64,000 nucleotides of DNA from positions 62,001 through 126,000 of the forward strand of contig JAQBQB010000018.1 of assembly GCA_028287235.1 (NCBI GenBank), written 5' to 3'. This document shows positions 26,973-35,272 of the stretch, piece after piece. Below the pieces are notes generated by a model. That model saw nothing but the letters and a program-made list of their open reading frames with translations, did no database searches and was not told where the DNA came from. Both the position numbers and the translations under genes were made by a program. Source of the DNA: Gemmatimonadota bacterium (GTDB lineage Bacteria; Gemmatimonadota; Gemmatimonadetes; Gemmatimonadales; Gemmatimonadaceae). The first letter of the stretch is position 1; each line of letters begins with the position of its first letter.

Positions 26973-27001
26973 ATTATAGCAGTGACAACGGATTATCTCA
27001 A
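26973..27001 (-). promoter_or_regulatory. Sigma-70 promoter of the rpsF operon
   Basis: On the minus strand, TTGAGA (27001-26996) and a consensus TATAAT (26978-26973) are separated by exactly 17 bases. The nearest downstream gene is rpsF, about 117 bases away. Confidence 0.8.
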
Positions 27002-27074
27002 GTCGGGCTTCCTTCCGCGGCGCCCACAGCCGCGCGGCACTAGCCATGCTTCGTTACGGGAACGATCAATGGCC

Positions 27075-27112
27075 GATGCCTGGGGGCATCCGTCGGAGTA
27101 ACCGGTTTCCGG
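27075..27112 (+). other. Structured leader upstream of a small lipoprotein gene
   Basis: Two short inverted repeats follow one another: GATGCC-TGGG-GGCATC (27075-27090) and CCGG-TTT-CCGG (27102-27112), ending just before the ribosome site at about 27116-27121. It may be a regulatory leader or chance pairing. I could not match it to a known riboswitch. Confidence 0.25.
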
Positions 27113-27128
27113 CTTGGGAGGATTGGGT

Positions 27129-27530
27129 ATGCGTGGAATGCGTGGAACGCGTTTGATGGTCGGTCTGCTGGCAGCGGCTGCGACGCTCGGGTCGGCGACC
27201 GCCTGCTCCAGGAGCAGCGAGTACGAGGCCGCGGGCGACATCGCGCCGGCGAACAAGATTGCGGTGCATGTCCAGAACGACAATTTCCTCGACGTGGACG
27301 TCTTCGCGGTGTCGGAAGGGATTGCGACCCGCCTGGGCACGGTGACGGGCAACGGTTCGCGCACGTTCGTGGTCGATCCCTCGTTAGCGGCGCAAGACTT
27401 CCGCGTCGTGGCGACGCCGATTGGCGGCAACGGTCGCGCGTCGACAGGCTCCATCGTGGTGGGACCCGGGCAGACGGTTGATTTCCGGGTGGGCTCGACG
27501 TTGCGGAACAGCAGCGTGATCATCCGCTAA
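27129..27530 (+). CDS. Small lipoprotein of unknown function
   Basis: 133 residues from ATG at 27129, with GGGAGG at 27116-27121. The signal peptide ends in GSATAC, a lipobox (cleavage before Cys). The mature part (about 110 residues) is beta-rich (KIAVHVQNDNFLDVDVFAV, DFRVVATPIGGNG, VGPGQTVDFRVG) and resembles a small Ig-like or transthyretin-like sandwich. No enzymatic motif is seen. It is a single-gene unit, convergent with the next gene. Confidence 0.7.
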   Translation: MRGMRGTRLMVGLLAAAATLGSATACSRSSEYEAAGDIAPANKIAVHVQNDNFLDVDVFAVSEGIATRLGTVTGNGSRTFVVDPSLAAQDFRVVATPIGGNGRASTGSIVVGPGQTVDFRVGSTLRNSSVIIR

Positions 27531-27561
27531 GCGGAGTTCCGCGCCGGCCGCCGGGGCGCAG

Positions 27562-27903
27562 TTACTCGGCGGTCGACGGACGCGGGCTCGGGTCGATCGA
27601 CGGCGCCACCGGTGCGGCGATGTCGAGCATCACGCGGAGCACGCCGTCGGGCAGCTCTGTCCATTGCGGCGGAATCGGCGCGAATCGCCGGCGCTCGGTG
27701 CCGGCCTGGAAGCAGAGCCAGCCTTGCTCGAGCTCGGAGGCGAGCATCGGCACCGGGTCCGTTGGTCCCGTCGGCGCTGTGGCGCCGACCGGACGCGCCG
27801 GCGTCCGCCGGTCGTAGGCCGACTGGCCCACGGCGTCTCTCGGGAAGACGTCCCAGACGTCCCAGGCCGTGCCGTGCTGATCCTTGATCTGGCGATTGGC
27901 CAT
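27562..27903 (-). CDS. Hypothetical protein
   Basis: 113 residues if it starts at ATG 27903 (MANRQIKDQHGTAWDVWDV). The frame stays open upstream to a TTG at 27972, giving 136. The sequence has a short N-terminal beta-pattern (GTAWDVWDVFPR), a Pro-rich middle and a second conserved-looking block, LEQGWLCFQAGTERRRFAPI. I do not recognise the family. No clear ribosome site is seen for either start. Confidence 0.5.
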   Translation of the reverse strand: MANRQIKDQHGTAWDVWDVFPRDAVGQSAYDRRTPARPVGATAPTGPTDPVPMLASELEQGWLCFQAGTERRRFAPIPPQWTELPDGVLRVMLDIAAPVAPSIDPSPRPSTAE

Positions 27904-28015
27904 GAGTTCGGTGTGCAAGTGAAGGTGCTTCACCGAATTGCAATGGCCGTGCCCGGTCTGTGGATCAGTCAAAAATGTGATGTCGTCGTGAGGGATTGCT
28001 CGGCGATGGTAGGGC

Positions 28016-29116
28016 TCACACGTTGAACCGAAACAACATCACGTCGCCGTCCTTCACGACGTACTCCTTTCCTTCCGATCGCACCGCGCCCTTCTCGCGC
28101 GCGCCCTTCCACCCGCCGTGCGTGAGGAAATCCTCATACCCCACCGTCTCGGCGCGAATGAACCCGCGCTCGAAGTCGGTGTGAATCACGCCCGCCGCCT
28201 GCGGCGCGGTGTCGCCGTGGTGGATCGTCCACGCCCGCACTTCCTGCTCGCCCGCCGTGAAGTAGGTCTGCAATCCGAGCAGGTGATAGCCGCCGCGGAT
28301 CAGGCGGTCGAGTCCCGCCGACTCGAGGCCCAGCGACTCGAGAAAGCCGCGGCGATCGTCCTCGGGCAGCTCCGCGAGCTCGGCTTCGATCTTGGCCGAG
28401 AAGGGAACGATCTCGGCGTGCTCGCCGCTCGACGCGATCGCGCCGCGAAGCGCCTTGATGTGCGCGCCTTCCTCGCCCGCGAGTTCGGCGTCGGTGACGT
28501 TGGCGGCGTAGAGGATCGGCTTGAGGGTGAGCAGCGAGAGTGGCGCGAGCACGGCACGCTCTTCGGCCGAAAGGTTCTCATGCCAGAGCGCGCGGCCCTC
28601 GGTGAGCGCGGCGTTCGCCTTCTCCAGCGCCGGCAGCTCCGCGAGGGCGTCCTTGTCGCCGGTCTTCGACGAGCGCTTCACCTTGTCGAGCCGCTTCTCC
28701 ACGACCGACAGGTCGGCGAGGGCGAGCTCGAACTCGATCACTTCGCGGTCGCGCACGGGATCGACGGAGCCCATCACGTGCAGCACGTCGTCGTCGTCGA
28801 AGGCGCGGACGACGTGGACGATCGCGTCGGTCTCACGGATGTTGGCAAGGAACTGGTTGCCCAGCCCTTCACCCTGCGACGCGCCTTTCACGAGGCCGGC
28901 GATGTCGACGAACTCCACCGCGGCGGGCACCGTGCGCTGCGGCTCGACGATCTTCGCCAGCTCGTCGAGGCGCGGGTCGGGCACGTTCACCCGGCCCACG
29001 TTGGGGTCTTTCGTGGCGAACGGGTAGTTGGCCGCCAGGACGTTGGCCGACGTGAGGGCGTTGAACAGCGTGGACTTTCCCACGTTCGGCAAGCCGACGA
29101 TTCCGAGCCTGAGCAT
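28016..29116 (-). CDS. ychF: Redox-regulated ATPase YchF (Obg family)
   Basis: 366 residues from ATG at 29116. G1 is GLPNVGKSTLFNAL near the N-terminus, followed by a switch region (FATKDPNVGRV, FVDIAGLVKGASQGEGLGN). A helical insert follows, and a C-terminal TGS-like domain ends with VVKDGDVMLFRFNV. YchF/OLA1 prefers ATP over GTP and associates with ribosomes. The order prs-rplY-pth-ychF is widely conserved and supports the call. Confidence 0.97.
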   Translation of the reverse strand: MLRLGIVGLPNVGKSTLFNALTSANVLAANYPFATKDPNVGRVNVPDPRLDELAKIVEPQRTVPAAVEFVDIAGLVKGASQGEGLGNQFLANIRETDAIVHVVRAFDDDDVLHVMGSVDPVRDREVIEFELALADLSVVEKRLDKVKRSSKTGDKDALAELPALEKANAALTEGRALWHENLSAEERAVLAPLSLLTLKPILYAANVTDAELAGEEGAHIKALRGAIASSGEHAEIVPFSAKIEAELAELPEDDRRGFLESLGLESAGLDRLIRGGYHLLGLQTYFTAGEQEVRAWTIHHGDTAPQAAGVIHTDFERGFIRAETVGYEDFLTHGGWKGAREKGAVRSEGKEYVVKDGDVMLFRFNV

Positions 29117-29149
29117 TCGAGAACTGTGTTAAGAGAACTGTAACAGGAC

Positions 29150-29731
29150 CTATTCCTGCGGGTCGCCGGTGAAGCGGTTCATCACCGGCACGATGCCTTC
29201 CTTGAGCCACACGTCGAGCGCCGTCGTGAGCGTCGGCAGCAGCTCGCGCACCACGGCCTCCTCGCGCTTGCCGAACTCGTCGAGCACGTAGTCCTTGAGC
29301 ACGCCGCGCCGGGCCGGGTCGTCCGGCGCGATGCCGACGCGCAGCCGCGAATACTCCTGCGACTTCACCGCCGACTCGATGCTCTTGAGCCCATTGTGGC
29401 CGCCGGCGCTTCCCTTGGCGCGAAAGCGATAGCGGCCGAGCGGCAGGGCGACTTCGTCGACGGCGATCATGAGATCGGTCGCCGCCGACCAGAACGGGCG
29501 CCGCATGTACGGCCGCAGCACGGCGCCGCTCAGGTTCATGTAGGTGAGAGGCTTGATGAGCCGCACTTTCGTGCCGCCCACGGTGCCGCTCGCGACACGC
29601 GACTCGCCGTCTTTCTTCCAGCCGTCAAAACGCCAAACGTCGGCGAGGTGGTCGACGACCCACCAGCCGACGTTGTGACGCGTCCGCTCGTATTCCTTGC
29701 CCGGGTTGCCCAATCCAACGATGACTTTCAT
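29150..29731 (-). CDS. pth: Peptidyl-tRNA hydrolase
   Basis: 193 residues from ATG at 29731 (KVIVGLGNPGKEYERTRHN). An in-frame GTG at 29794, just after the rplY stop, would add 21 residues. The catalytic His is in RHNVGWWVVD, and the substrate-binding motifs KPLTYMNLSG and GSAGGHNGLKSIE are present. It frees tRNA from dropped-off peptidyl-tRNA. It lies between rplY and ychF. Confidence 0.96.
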   Translation of the reverse strand: MKVIVGLGNPGKEYERTRHNVGWWVVDHLADVWRFDGWKKDGESRVASGTVGGTKVRLIKPLTYMNLSGAVLRPYMRRPFWSAATDLMIAVDEVALPLGRYRFRAKGSAGGHNGLKSIESAVKSQEYSRLRVGIAPDDPARRGVLKDYVLDEFGKREEAVVRELLPTLTTALDVWLKEGIVPVMNRFTGDPQE

Positions 29732-29802
29732 CGGCTCGTCGTCGCGCGCCGCTGATGGTTTGGATTGGCCATGCCCGAACAGGAACCGGAGCACTAACTG
29801 GC

Positions 29803-30462
29803 TTACTTCTTGGCCGCCTCGTCCTCGTCAGCCTTGGCCTTGCGAATGAGCTCCGGCTCGCCCGCCGCCGGCGTCTCGCCTTCACCCGGAGTCGCTTCGA
29901 CAGCGGCCTTCGGCGCGGCGACCAGACACACGGTGGCGCCCGGCTCGTCGAGCACGGCCACGCCTTCCGGCAGCTGCAGATCGCGCACGTGGAGGTTGTG
30001 CCCGATCGTCAGCGGCGTCACGTCGACGTCGATGTGATCGGGGATCTGCGACGGATCGACGCGGAGGTGCACCTGGTGCATCGTCTCTTCGAGGATACCG
30101 CCGGCGATGCGCACGCCGTCGGGGGTTCCGTGGAAGCGGAGCGGCACGCTCACGGTGACCTTCTCACCGGCCACGAGCTGCTGGAAGTCGATGTGGACGA
30201 TGTGGCGCTTGACCGGGTGGCGCTGGATCTCGCGGATCAGCGTCTTGGCGGTGGTGCCGTCGACGGTGAGCTCGATGACCGTGCTCGCCGCCGCGTACTG
30301 GCTGAGGAGCTTGTCGATCTCGCGGGTGTTGATGACGAGCGACTGTGCGTCGCGGCCATGCCCGTAGATGACCGCCGGAACGGAGCCGGCCTGACGCAGC
30401 TTGCGGGCGACGCCGGTGCCGCGCTCGGTGCGCGGGGTGGCGTTCAATGATGCTGTTGCCAT
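29803..30462 (-). CDS. rplY: 50S ribosomal protein bL25 (general stress protein Ctc form)
   Basis: 219 residues from ATG at 30462. The N-terminal 5S rRNA-binding domain has RKLRQAGSVPAVIYGHG. The C-terminal TL5/Ctc beta-domain (about 95-185) contains HIDFQQLVAGEKVTVSVPL. The tail is Glu/Ala/Lys-rich. This is the long two-domain form. It has its own promoter-like sequence about 20-47 bases upstream. Confidence 0.96.
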   Translation of the reverse strand: MATASLNATPRTERGTGVARKLRQAGSVPAVIYGHGRDAQSLVINTREIDKLLSQYAAASTVIELTVDGTTAKTLIREIQRHPVKRHIVHIDFQQLVAGEKVTVSVPLRFHGTPDGVRIAGGILEETMHQVHLRVDPSQIPDHIDVDVTPLTIGHNLHVRDLQLPEGVAVLDEPGATVCLVAAPKAAVEATPGEGETPAAGEPELIRKAKADEDEAAKK

Positions 30463-30480
30463 TGTTCGAATACCAGTTTG

Positions 30481-30509
30481 ATAACAATACCTTCGCAGCC
30501 TGCTCGCAA
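30481..30509 (-). promoter_or_regulatory. Candidate promoter of rplY
   Basis: Minus strand: TTGCGA (30509-30504), a 17-base spacer, then TGTTAT (30486-30481). Each hexamer matches the consensus at four of six positions. The bL25 start codon lies 18 bases downstream of the -10. Confidence 0.35.
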
Positions 30510-30571
30510 CGGTCCGTCTCTACTCTCGGGAGGCTGCGTCCTCCCTACCATGAGACCATCGAGAGATCCAA

Positions 30572-31525
30572 CTAATCGAACAGCGAGCTGACCGACTGCT
30601 CGCTGTGAGTGAAGCGGATCGCCTTGGAGATCAGCTCGCCCACCGACAACATGAACAAATTCTTCGGCCGCCGTTCCTCGGGAATCGCGATCGTGTCCGT
30701 GAGCGCGATCTCCTTGATCGGGGCGTCGTTCAACCGCTTCACGGCCGGACCCGACAGCAGCGCGTGCGTCGCGCAGATGTAGATGTCCTTGGCGCCCAGT
30801 CCCTTGAGCGCGCGCGCCGCTTCCGTCACCGTTCCCGCCGTGTCGATCATGTCGTCGACGAGAATACAATCGTGTCCTTCCACGTCGCCGACCACGTTCA
30901 CCACCTCCGACACGTTCGCCTGGGGGCGCCGCTTGTCGATGATCGCCAGCGAGGCGTTGAGGCGCTTCGCGAATCCTCGCGCCATCTTCGCCGAGCCCAC
31001 ATCGGGCGCGACGACGACGGGGTCGTTCAGCTGCATCTTGCGGTAATGCGCCGTGAACACCGGCATCGCGTACAGGTGGTCCACCGGCACATCGAAAAAG
31101 CCTTGCAGTTGATGCTGGTGAAAATCCACGCCCAGCACCCGGTCCACGCCAGCGGCGGTGATCATGTTCGCCACGAGCTTGGCGCCAATCGGCACGCGCG
31201 GCTGGTCCTTGCGGTCCTGTCGCGCATATCCGTAGTACGGCATCACACAGGTGATGCGAGCCGCCGACGCGCGGCGCGCCGCGTCGATCAGCAACAGCAA
31301 CTCCAACAAGTTCTCGGCGGGCGGGTTCGTGGGCTGCAAGATGAAGACATCGTTGCCGCGCACGTTCTCGTCGATGCGAACCGAGATCTCCCCATCGGCG
31401 AACCGGCCGAGGTTCACTCGGCAGAGGTCGATGCCGAGGTTCCGGGCGATCTCTTCCGCGAGTCCTCGATTGGCGGTGCCGGACAACAGCTTGAGGCCGT
31501 GACTCGGTACAGCTAGTCCGTCCAT
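30572..31525 (-). CDS. prs: Ribose-phosphate pyrophosphokinase
   Basis: 317 residues from ATG at 31525. Makes PRPP from ribose-5-phosphate and ATP. Family motifs are all present: LGRFADGEISVRIDENVRG, the ATP flexible loop with MPYYGYARQDRKD, the DFHQHQLQGFF region, the catalytic loop KRRPQANVSEV and the PRPP-binding DDMIDTAGTV. Length and motifs are those of the class I enzyme. It lies between tRNA-Gln and rplY. Confidence 0.97.
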   Translation of the reverse strand: MDGLAVPSHGLKLLSGTANRGLAEEIARNLGIDLCRVNLGRFADGEISVRIDENVRGNDVFILQPTNPPAENLLELLLLIDAARRASAARITCVMPYYGYARQDRKDQPRVPIGAKLVANMITAAGVDRVLGVDFHQHQLQGFFDVPVDHLYAMPVFTAHYRKMQLNDPVVVAPDVGSAKMARGFAKRLNASLAIIDKRRPQANVSEVVNVVGDVEGHDCILVDDMIDTAGTVTEAARALKGLGAKDIYICATHALLSGPAVKRLNDAPIKEIALTDTIAIPEERRPKNLFMLSVGELISKAIRFTHSEQSVSSLFD

Positions 31526-31590
31526 CGGGGAGCCTTGTAAGATAAGCAGTGGGAAGGGCTTGTGGTAGCTCGGTCGTTGCGACCAGCGAA

Positions 31591-31661
31591 TTGCCCCCGG
31601 TGGATTCGAACCACCATTCTCGGATCCAAAGACCGATGTCCTGCCATTGGACGAGGGGGCA
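31591..31661 (-). tRNA. tRNA-Gln (anticodon UUG)
   Basis: A 71-nt cloverleaf on the minus strand. The acceptor pairs TGCCCCC with GGGGGCA, the D stem GTCC with GGAC, and the T arm is GGTGG-TTCGAAT-CCACC. The anticodon loop CTTTGGA carries UUG. The anticodon stem has a U31-U39 mismatch at its base. The discriminator is A and CCA is not encoded. It lies 14 bases downstream of ispE and upstream of prs. Confidence 0.93.
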
Positions 31662-31675
31662 GCAGGCCCCGAAAG

Positions 31676-32560
31676 CTACTGGGCGAGGTCTACTCGTACA
31701 ACTCGCTCGCTCGTACTCGTCAGCACGGTGGTGAGACCCGTGCTGCGCGTCACGGTTGCCAGATCGGGCGGCTCGGCGAAGACGCCGAATACCGTGGACC
31801 CCGAGCCGCTCATCATCGCGATCATCGCGTCGGCGGAGACCAGCTCGTCGACGAGCTCCGCGATCACTGGATGACGCCTCGCCACGACTCGCTCGAAGTC
31901 GTTCGTCGCGACGGCCGCGAGCGCTTCCCAGGTGGCGAGCGATTCGGGAGCGAGAATTTCGCCGGTGGGCTCGTATCGCCCTCGGTCGGACGCGAGCCAT
32001 CCATATGCGTCCGCCGTCCCCACGCCGAAGCTGGGCACGATCAGCGCGACCGGGCGGCGGTCGAGCGCGCGAAGAGGCAACAGGCGCTCGCCGCGTCCCC
32101 AGGCGAGCGCCATGGGGCTCTCCATGGCCATGAACGGTACGTCGGCGCCTAGAGGTGCGGCGATCTCGACGAGCCGCGGCCCGAGCGGCGACGGCGACAG
32201 CGCGTCGAGCGCGCGCAGCACGGCACCGGCGTCGGCGCTGCCGCCGCCCAGGCCGCCGCCCACGGGAATGCGCTTGGTGACTTCGATCGCGAAGCCGTTC
32301 GGCCAGCCCGTCGCGTCGGCGTATGCGACGGCCGCGCGATAGGCCAGGTTGCGGTCGGTCGGACCCAGGCCCGCGGCCGGCATGGCGGGTCCGTCGCAAT
32401 CGAGCGAGCGTCCGCCGGCGAGCCGGACGCAGACGTCGTCGCCCAGATCGAGGCGGAGGAATACCGTCTCGATCGAGTGGTAGCCGCTCTCTTCGCGGCC
32501 GAGCACGCGGAGGAGCAGATTGACCTTCGCCTGCGCGACGACCCGGGCCGACGTGGTCAC
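31676..32560 (-). CDS. ispE: 4-diphosphocytidyl-2-C-methyl-D-erythritol kinase
   Basis: 294 residues from GTG at 32560. This GHMP kinase acts in the MEP isoprenoid pathway. It has the N-terminal AKVNLLLRVLGREESGYHSIE, the ATP-binding PVGGGLGGGSADAGAV and the C-terminal MSGSGSTVFGVF. The length is normal. The ispE-tRNA-Gln-prs order is common and helps confirm it. The gene lies 12 bases after the UPF0104-type gene. Confidence 0.95.
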   Translation of the reverse strand: MTTSARVVAQAKVNLLLRVLGREESGYHSIETVFLRLDLGDDVCVRLAGGRSLDCDGPAMPAAGLGPTDRNLAYRAAVAYADATGWPNGFAIEVTKRIPVGGGLGGGSADAGAVLRALDALSPSPLGPRLVEIAAPLGADVPFMAMESPMALAWGRGERLLPLRALDRRPVALIVPSFGVGTADAYGWLASDRGRYEPTGEILAPESLATWEALAAVATNDFERVVARRHPVIAELVDELVSADAMIAMMSGSGSTVFGVFAEPPDLATVTRSTGLTTVLTSTSERVVRVDLAQ

Positions 32561-32572
32561 GCCCTCACGCCC

Positions 32573-33592
32573 TCACGCGCTCTTGTCGCCCGCGGCCGAG
32601 CCGAGGTCGCCCATCGTCAGACCAGCGCGCGCGAAGTAGTACGCGCCGATGAGCGTGATCGGGATCGCCGAAATGATATGGAACACGAGCGCCCACGTGC
32701 CCGCGGCGGTCTGGTCGATACCGAACACGCCGAGGGCCGCCACGCCGCCGGCCTCGAAGACGCCGACGAAGCCGGGCGTCGACGGTACGGAGACGAGAAT
32801 GACGATGACGCCTTGGACGAAGAGCGTCGCCTCCCACGGTACGGCGATGCCGAAGGCGCGAAAGCCCAGCCAGAACGCGAGCGGCTGGAGCAGCCAGTGC
32901 AGCAGCGTCCAGACGAACACGGCGACGAAGTGGCGCGGATTGCGCAGCACGCCAAGGCCGTCGGCGAAGCGGCGCAACATCTCGCTCCCTTTGGCCTCGA
33001 CGACGGGATGCACGCGCCGCGCGATCAGTTCGAAAAGTCTAATCAGCCGGTCGGGGAAGAAAACCAACGCGTACGACACGATCAACGCGGCGAGCGGCAC
33101 GATCGCGAAGGCGCGAGCGAAGTGCGAGATCGGTTGGCCGAGGATCTGCGCGCCGGCGGGGAAATCGGGCGACAGCATCGCCACCGCGAGGAGCAGGAGC
33201 ACGACCATCGCGTCGAAGACCCGGTCGACCACGACGGAGGCGAGCCCCATGGAGAAGGGAACCGCCGGCACCTCGCGCGCCAGTGCGATGGGGCGCGCGA
33301 CTTCGCCGGCGCGCGCCGGCAGAATGTTGGTGAGCATCACGCCGATCGCCGTCGCGCGCCACAACGGGCCAAACGGCACGTTCGGCGCGACCGGGTCGAG
33401 GATCGTGCGCCAGCGTCGCGCGCGCAGCGGGAACATGCCCGTGGAGGCCACGGTCGCAAGCAGGAGCAATCCATAGTTCGCGTGCTTCGCGAGCTGGACC
33501 GCCTGCGCCCATTGGAAGTTCCGGAAGGCGAAGTACAGGCACACCGCGCTGATGACGAGACCGAGCGCGCCCTTCCATCCGAACTTCTTCAC
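32573..33592 (-). CDS. Lysylphosphatidylglycerol synthase TM-region (UPF0104) family membrane protein
   Basis: 339 residues from GTG at 33592. The ribosome site GGAG (33599-33602) sits against the stop codon of the upstream gene, giving tight coupling. About eight membrane segments carry the family's marks: RARRWRTIL after the second segment, a LTNILPARAGEVARP motif, and the late PSTPGFVGVFEAG loop. This is the flippase-like half of MprF without the synthase half. Stand-alone members occur in lipid and glycan modification, and the substrate cannot be read from the sequence. Confidence 0.85.
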   Translation of the reverse strand: MKKFGWKGALGLVISAVCLYFAFRNFQWAQAVQLAKHANYGLLLLATVASTGMFPLRARRWRTILDPVAPNVPFGPLWRATAIGVMLTNILPARAGEVARPIALAREVPAVPFSMGLASVVVDRVFDAMVVLLLLAVAMLSPDFPAGAQILGQPISHFARAFAIVPLAALIVSYALVFFPDRLIRLFELIARRVHPVVEAKGSEMLRRFADGLGVLRNPRHFVAVFVWTLLHWLLQPLAFWLGFRAFGIAVPWEATLFVQGVIVILVSVPSTPGFVGVFEAGGVAALGVFGIDQTAAGTWALVFHIISAIPITLIGAYYFARAGLTMGDLGSAAGDKSA

Positions 33593-33595
33593 GGG

Positions 33596-35242
33596 CTACT
33601 CCGCTCGCGCGAGCTCGAGCAGATCGAAGAGCTCCTCGAGCGCCGCCGGATTGCCGGCCGGCGCGGCACGCAGCTCGTCGCGGATCGCGACCGCGCGATC
33701 GAGCGCCGATCGGCCCCGATAGAGCAGGGATTCGATCGGCACCACGTCGTCTTCGGGAAGGTGTACCGGCTCGCTGAAGGGCATCGACTCCAACGAGTCG
33801 AGCGCGGCGATGGTGGAGTCGATCAGCGCTGCCGACGAGGAATCGAGCACTTCGCGCGCGCGCGGTTGCTCGGCGATGCGCGGCTGCTCGACAGTACGCG
33901 GCGGTTCGACGACAGGCGCGGGCGCGGTGGCAACGGTGGCCGACGCAGCCATCGCGTCGACGAGCGATTGCAACGGCTGTCCGCTCGGCGCGGGCTCCTC
34001 ATTGCCGAATCCGGCGCCGATCGAGTCCGTGAGGTCGCGGTTGCCCACGATCTCACGCAGGCGCGCGCTGAGCCGCTCGCCCTGCGCGCCCGGTTCGGCG
34101 AGCAACGATGCGAGGTCCTCGAGCGCGGCGAGTCCGAGAAAGTCGATGTGCTCCGTCGACTCCACGTGGCTGCCGATGAAATTGGCCACGTCGCGCTCAC
34201 CAAAGCTCTCGGCCGCCGCCTGCAGGGCGTGCAGCGCGCGGCGAAGGTCGCGGCGCGCGCGGGTGTTCGAGCCGGCATCCGTCGCGCGGCGCGCGCCGTC
34301 GACGACCTGGCGCAGGTGCTCGCCGAGACTGACCAGCTCGAGCCGGAAGCGCTGCGACGCCGAGGTCGGCGGATTCGGCGACGTCTCGACGACGCCCGGC
34401 GCGCCATCGGCGTAGAACAGGTCGGAGATCGGCACGACGCGCTCGGGCTCACCTTCACGCCCGCTCCATGCTTCGTGCGCGGTCGTGAACGCGTCGCGCT
34501 CTGCGCTCGGCCCGTTGACATCGGCGCCGGAGCGCAGGATGGCGGAAAGCGCGCGCAGATAGGCGGCCGCGGATTCGAGCACGGTGCGCGCTTCGGCGCT
34601 CATCGGCCCTTCGCCCGACTCCAGGCCGCGCGCCGCTTCCTCGGTGCCCTCGAGCGTGTCGGCGAGCGGCGCGACTTCCTTCACGCCGGCCACACCGCGA
34701 AGGGCGCGCACGCGGCGCAGCACGTTCGCGGCGGTCTCGGGATCGCCGGCGCGTGTCGTGAGCAGCTCGAGACCCGCGGCGATGTTCGCGGCTTCGGTCG
34801 CGAGGAACGAGGAGCCCACGGCGGGGCTCGACGCCGTGCCGGCAGCCGGTGTGGCCGCGGGCGGTTTGGCCGGCGCGAATCGTGACAACTCCGCCGCGCG
34901 AGCGCTAGCGCGCTGGTCGTCGGCGGCGGACCAGGTTCGCGCGGAGTGGAGCAGCGTCTTGAGGTCGTCGATGGCACCGGTGAGCGCTCCGCCGATGGCC
35001 GGGTTCCACTGTACGGCTCCTTCCTGAATCGCGCGGCCGACGCGTTCGACGCTCGACGCGAGCTCGGCGAACGACGGCATCTTGGCCATCGTCGCGGTGC
35101 CGCGGAGCGCGCGAGCAACGCGTTGGACAGCGTCCGCGTCGGGACCCGTCGAGCCGCCGCCCAGCAGGAGGCCGTCGAGCTGTTCGACGTAGTCGCTTGC
35201 TTCGAGAATGAAGAATTCGAAGAACCCTGCCGCTCCGCTCAT
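33596..35242 (-). CDS. HPt-like helical protein without phospho-acceptor histidines
   Basis: 548 residues from ATG at 35242. Residues about 8-100 (FFILEASDYVEQLDGLLLGG, then VARALRGTATMAKMPSFAELA) and 150-245 (VLRRVRALRGVAGVKEVAPLA) follow the helix pattern of HPt domains of CheA-type proteins. A third such pair may lie at 310-400 (LRRALHALQAAAESFGE). At the position where HPt domains have the phosphorylated His (H-x-L-K-G), the first two copies read RALRG. The C-terminal 120 residues are Pro/Ala-rich with a final helical block. It may be a scaffold derived from HPt domains. No kinase or receiver gene is adjacent. Confidence 0.5.
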   Translation of the reverse strand: MSGAAGFFEFFILEASDYVEQLDGLLLGGGSTGPDADAVQRVARALRGTATMAKMPSFAELASSVERVGRAIQEGAVQWNPAIGGALTGAIDDLKTLLHSARTWSAADDQRASARAAELSRFAPAKPPAATPAAGTASSPAVGSSFLATEAANIAAGLELLTTRAGDPETAANVLRRVRALRGVAGVKEVAPLADTLEGTEEAARGLESGEGPMSAEARTVLESAAAYLRALSAILRSGADVNGPSAERDAFTTAHEAWSGREGEPERVVPISDLFYADGAPGVVETSPNPPTSASQRFRLELVSLGEHLRQVVDGARRATDAGSNTRARRDLRRALHALQAAAESFGERDVANFIGSHVESTEHIDFLGLAALEDLASLLAEPGAQGERLSARLREIVGNRDLTDSIGAGFGNEEPAPSGQPLQSLVDAMAASATVATAPAPVVEPPRTVEQPRIAEQPRAREVLDSSSAALIDSTIAALDSLESMPFSEPVHLPEDDVVPIESLLYRGRSALDRAVAIRDELRAAPAGNPAALEELFDLLELARAE

Positions 35243-35272
35243 TCGCGCTCCGTTGGTTGGCGCGTCACGAAG

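Noticed and set aside
27562-27972. TTG start at 27972 for the hypothetical protein
   Set aside because: The added 23 residues look like a random His-rich stretch, and no ribosome site is seen. ATG 27903 begins the block that looks conserved.
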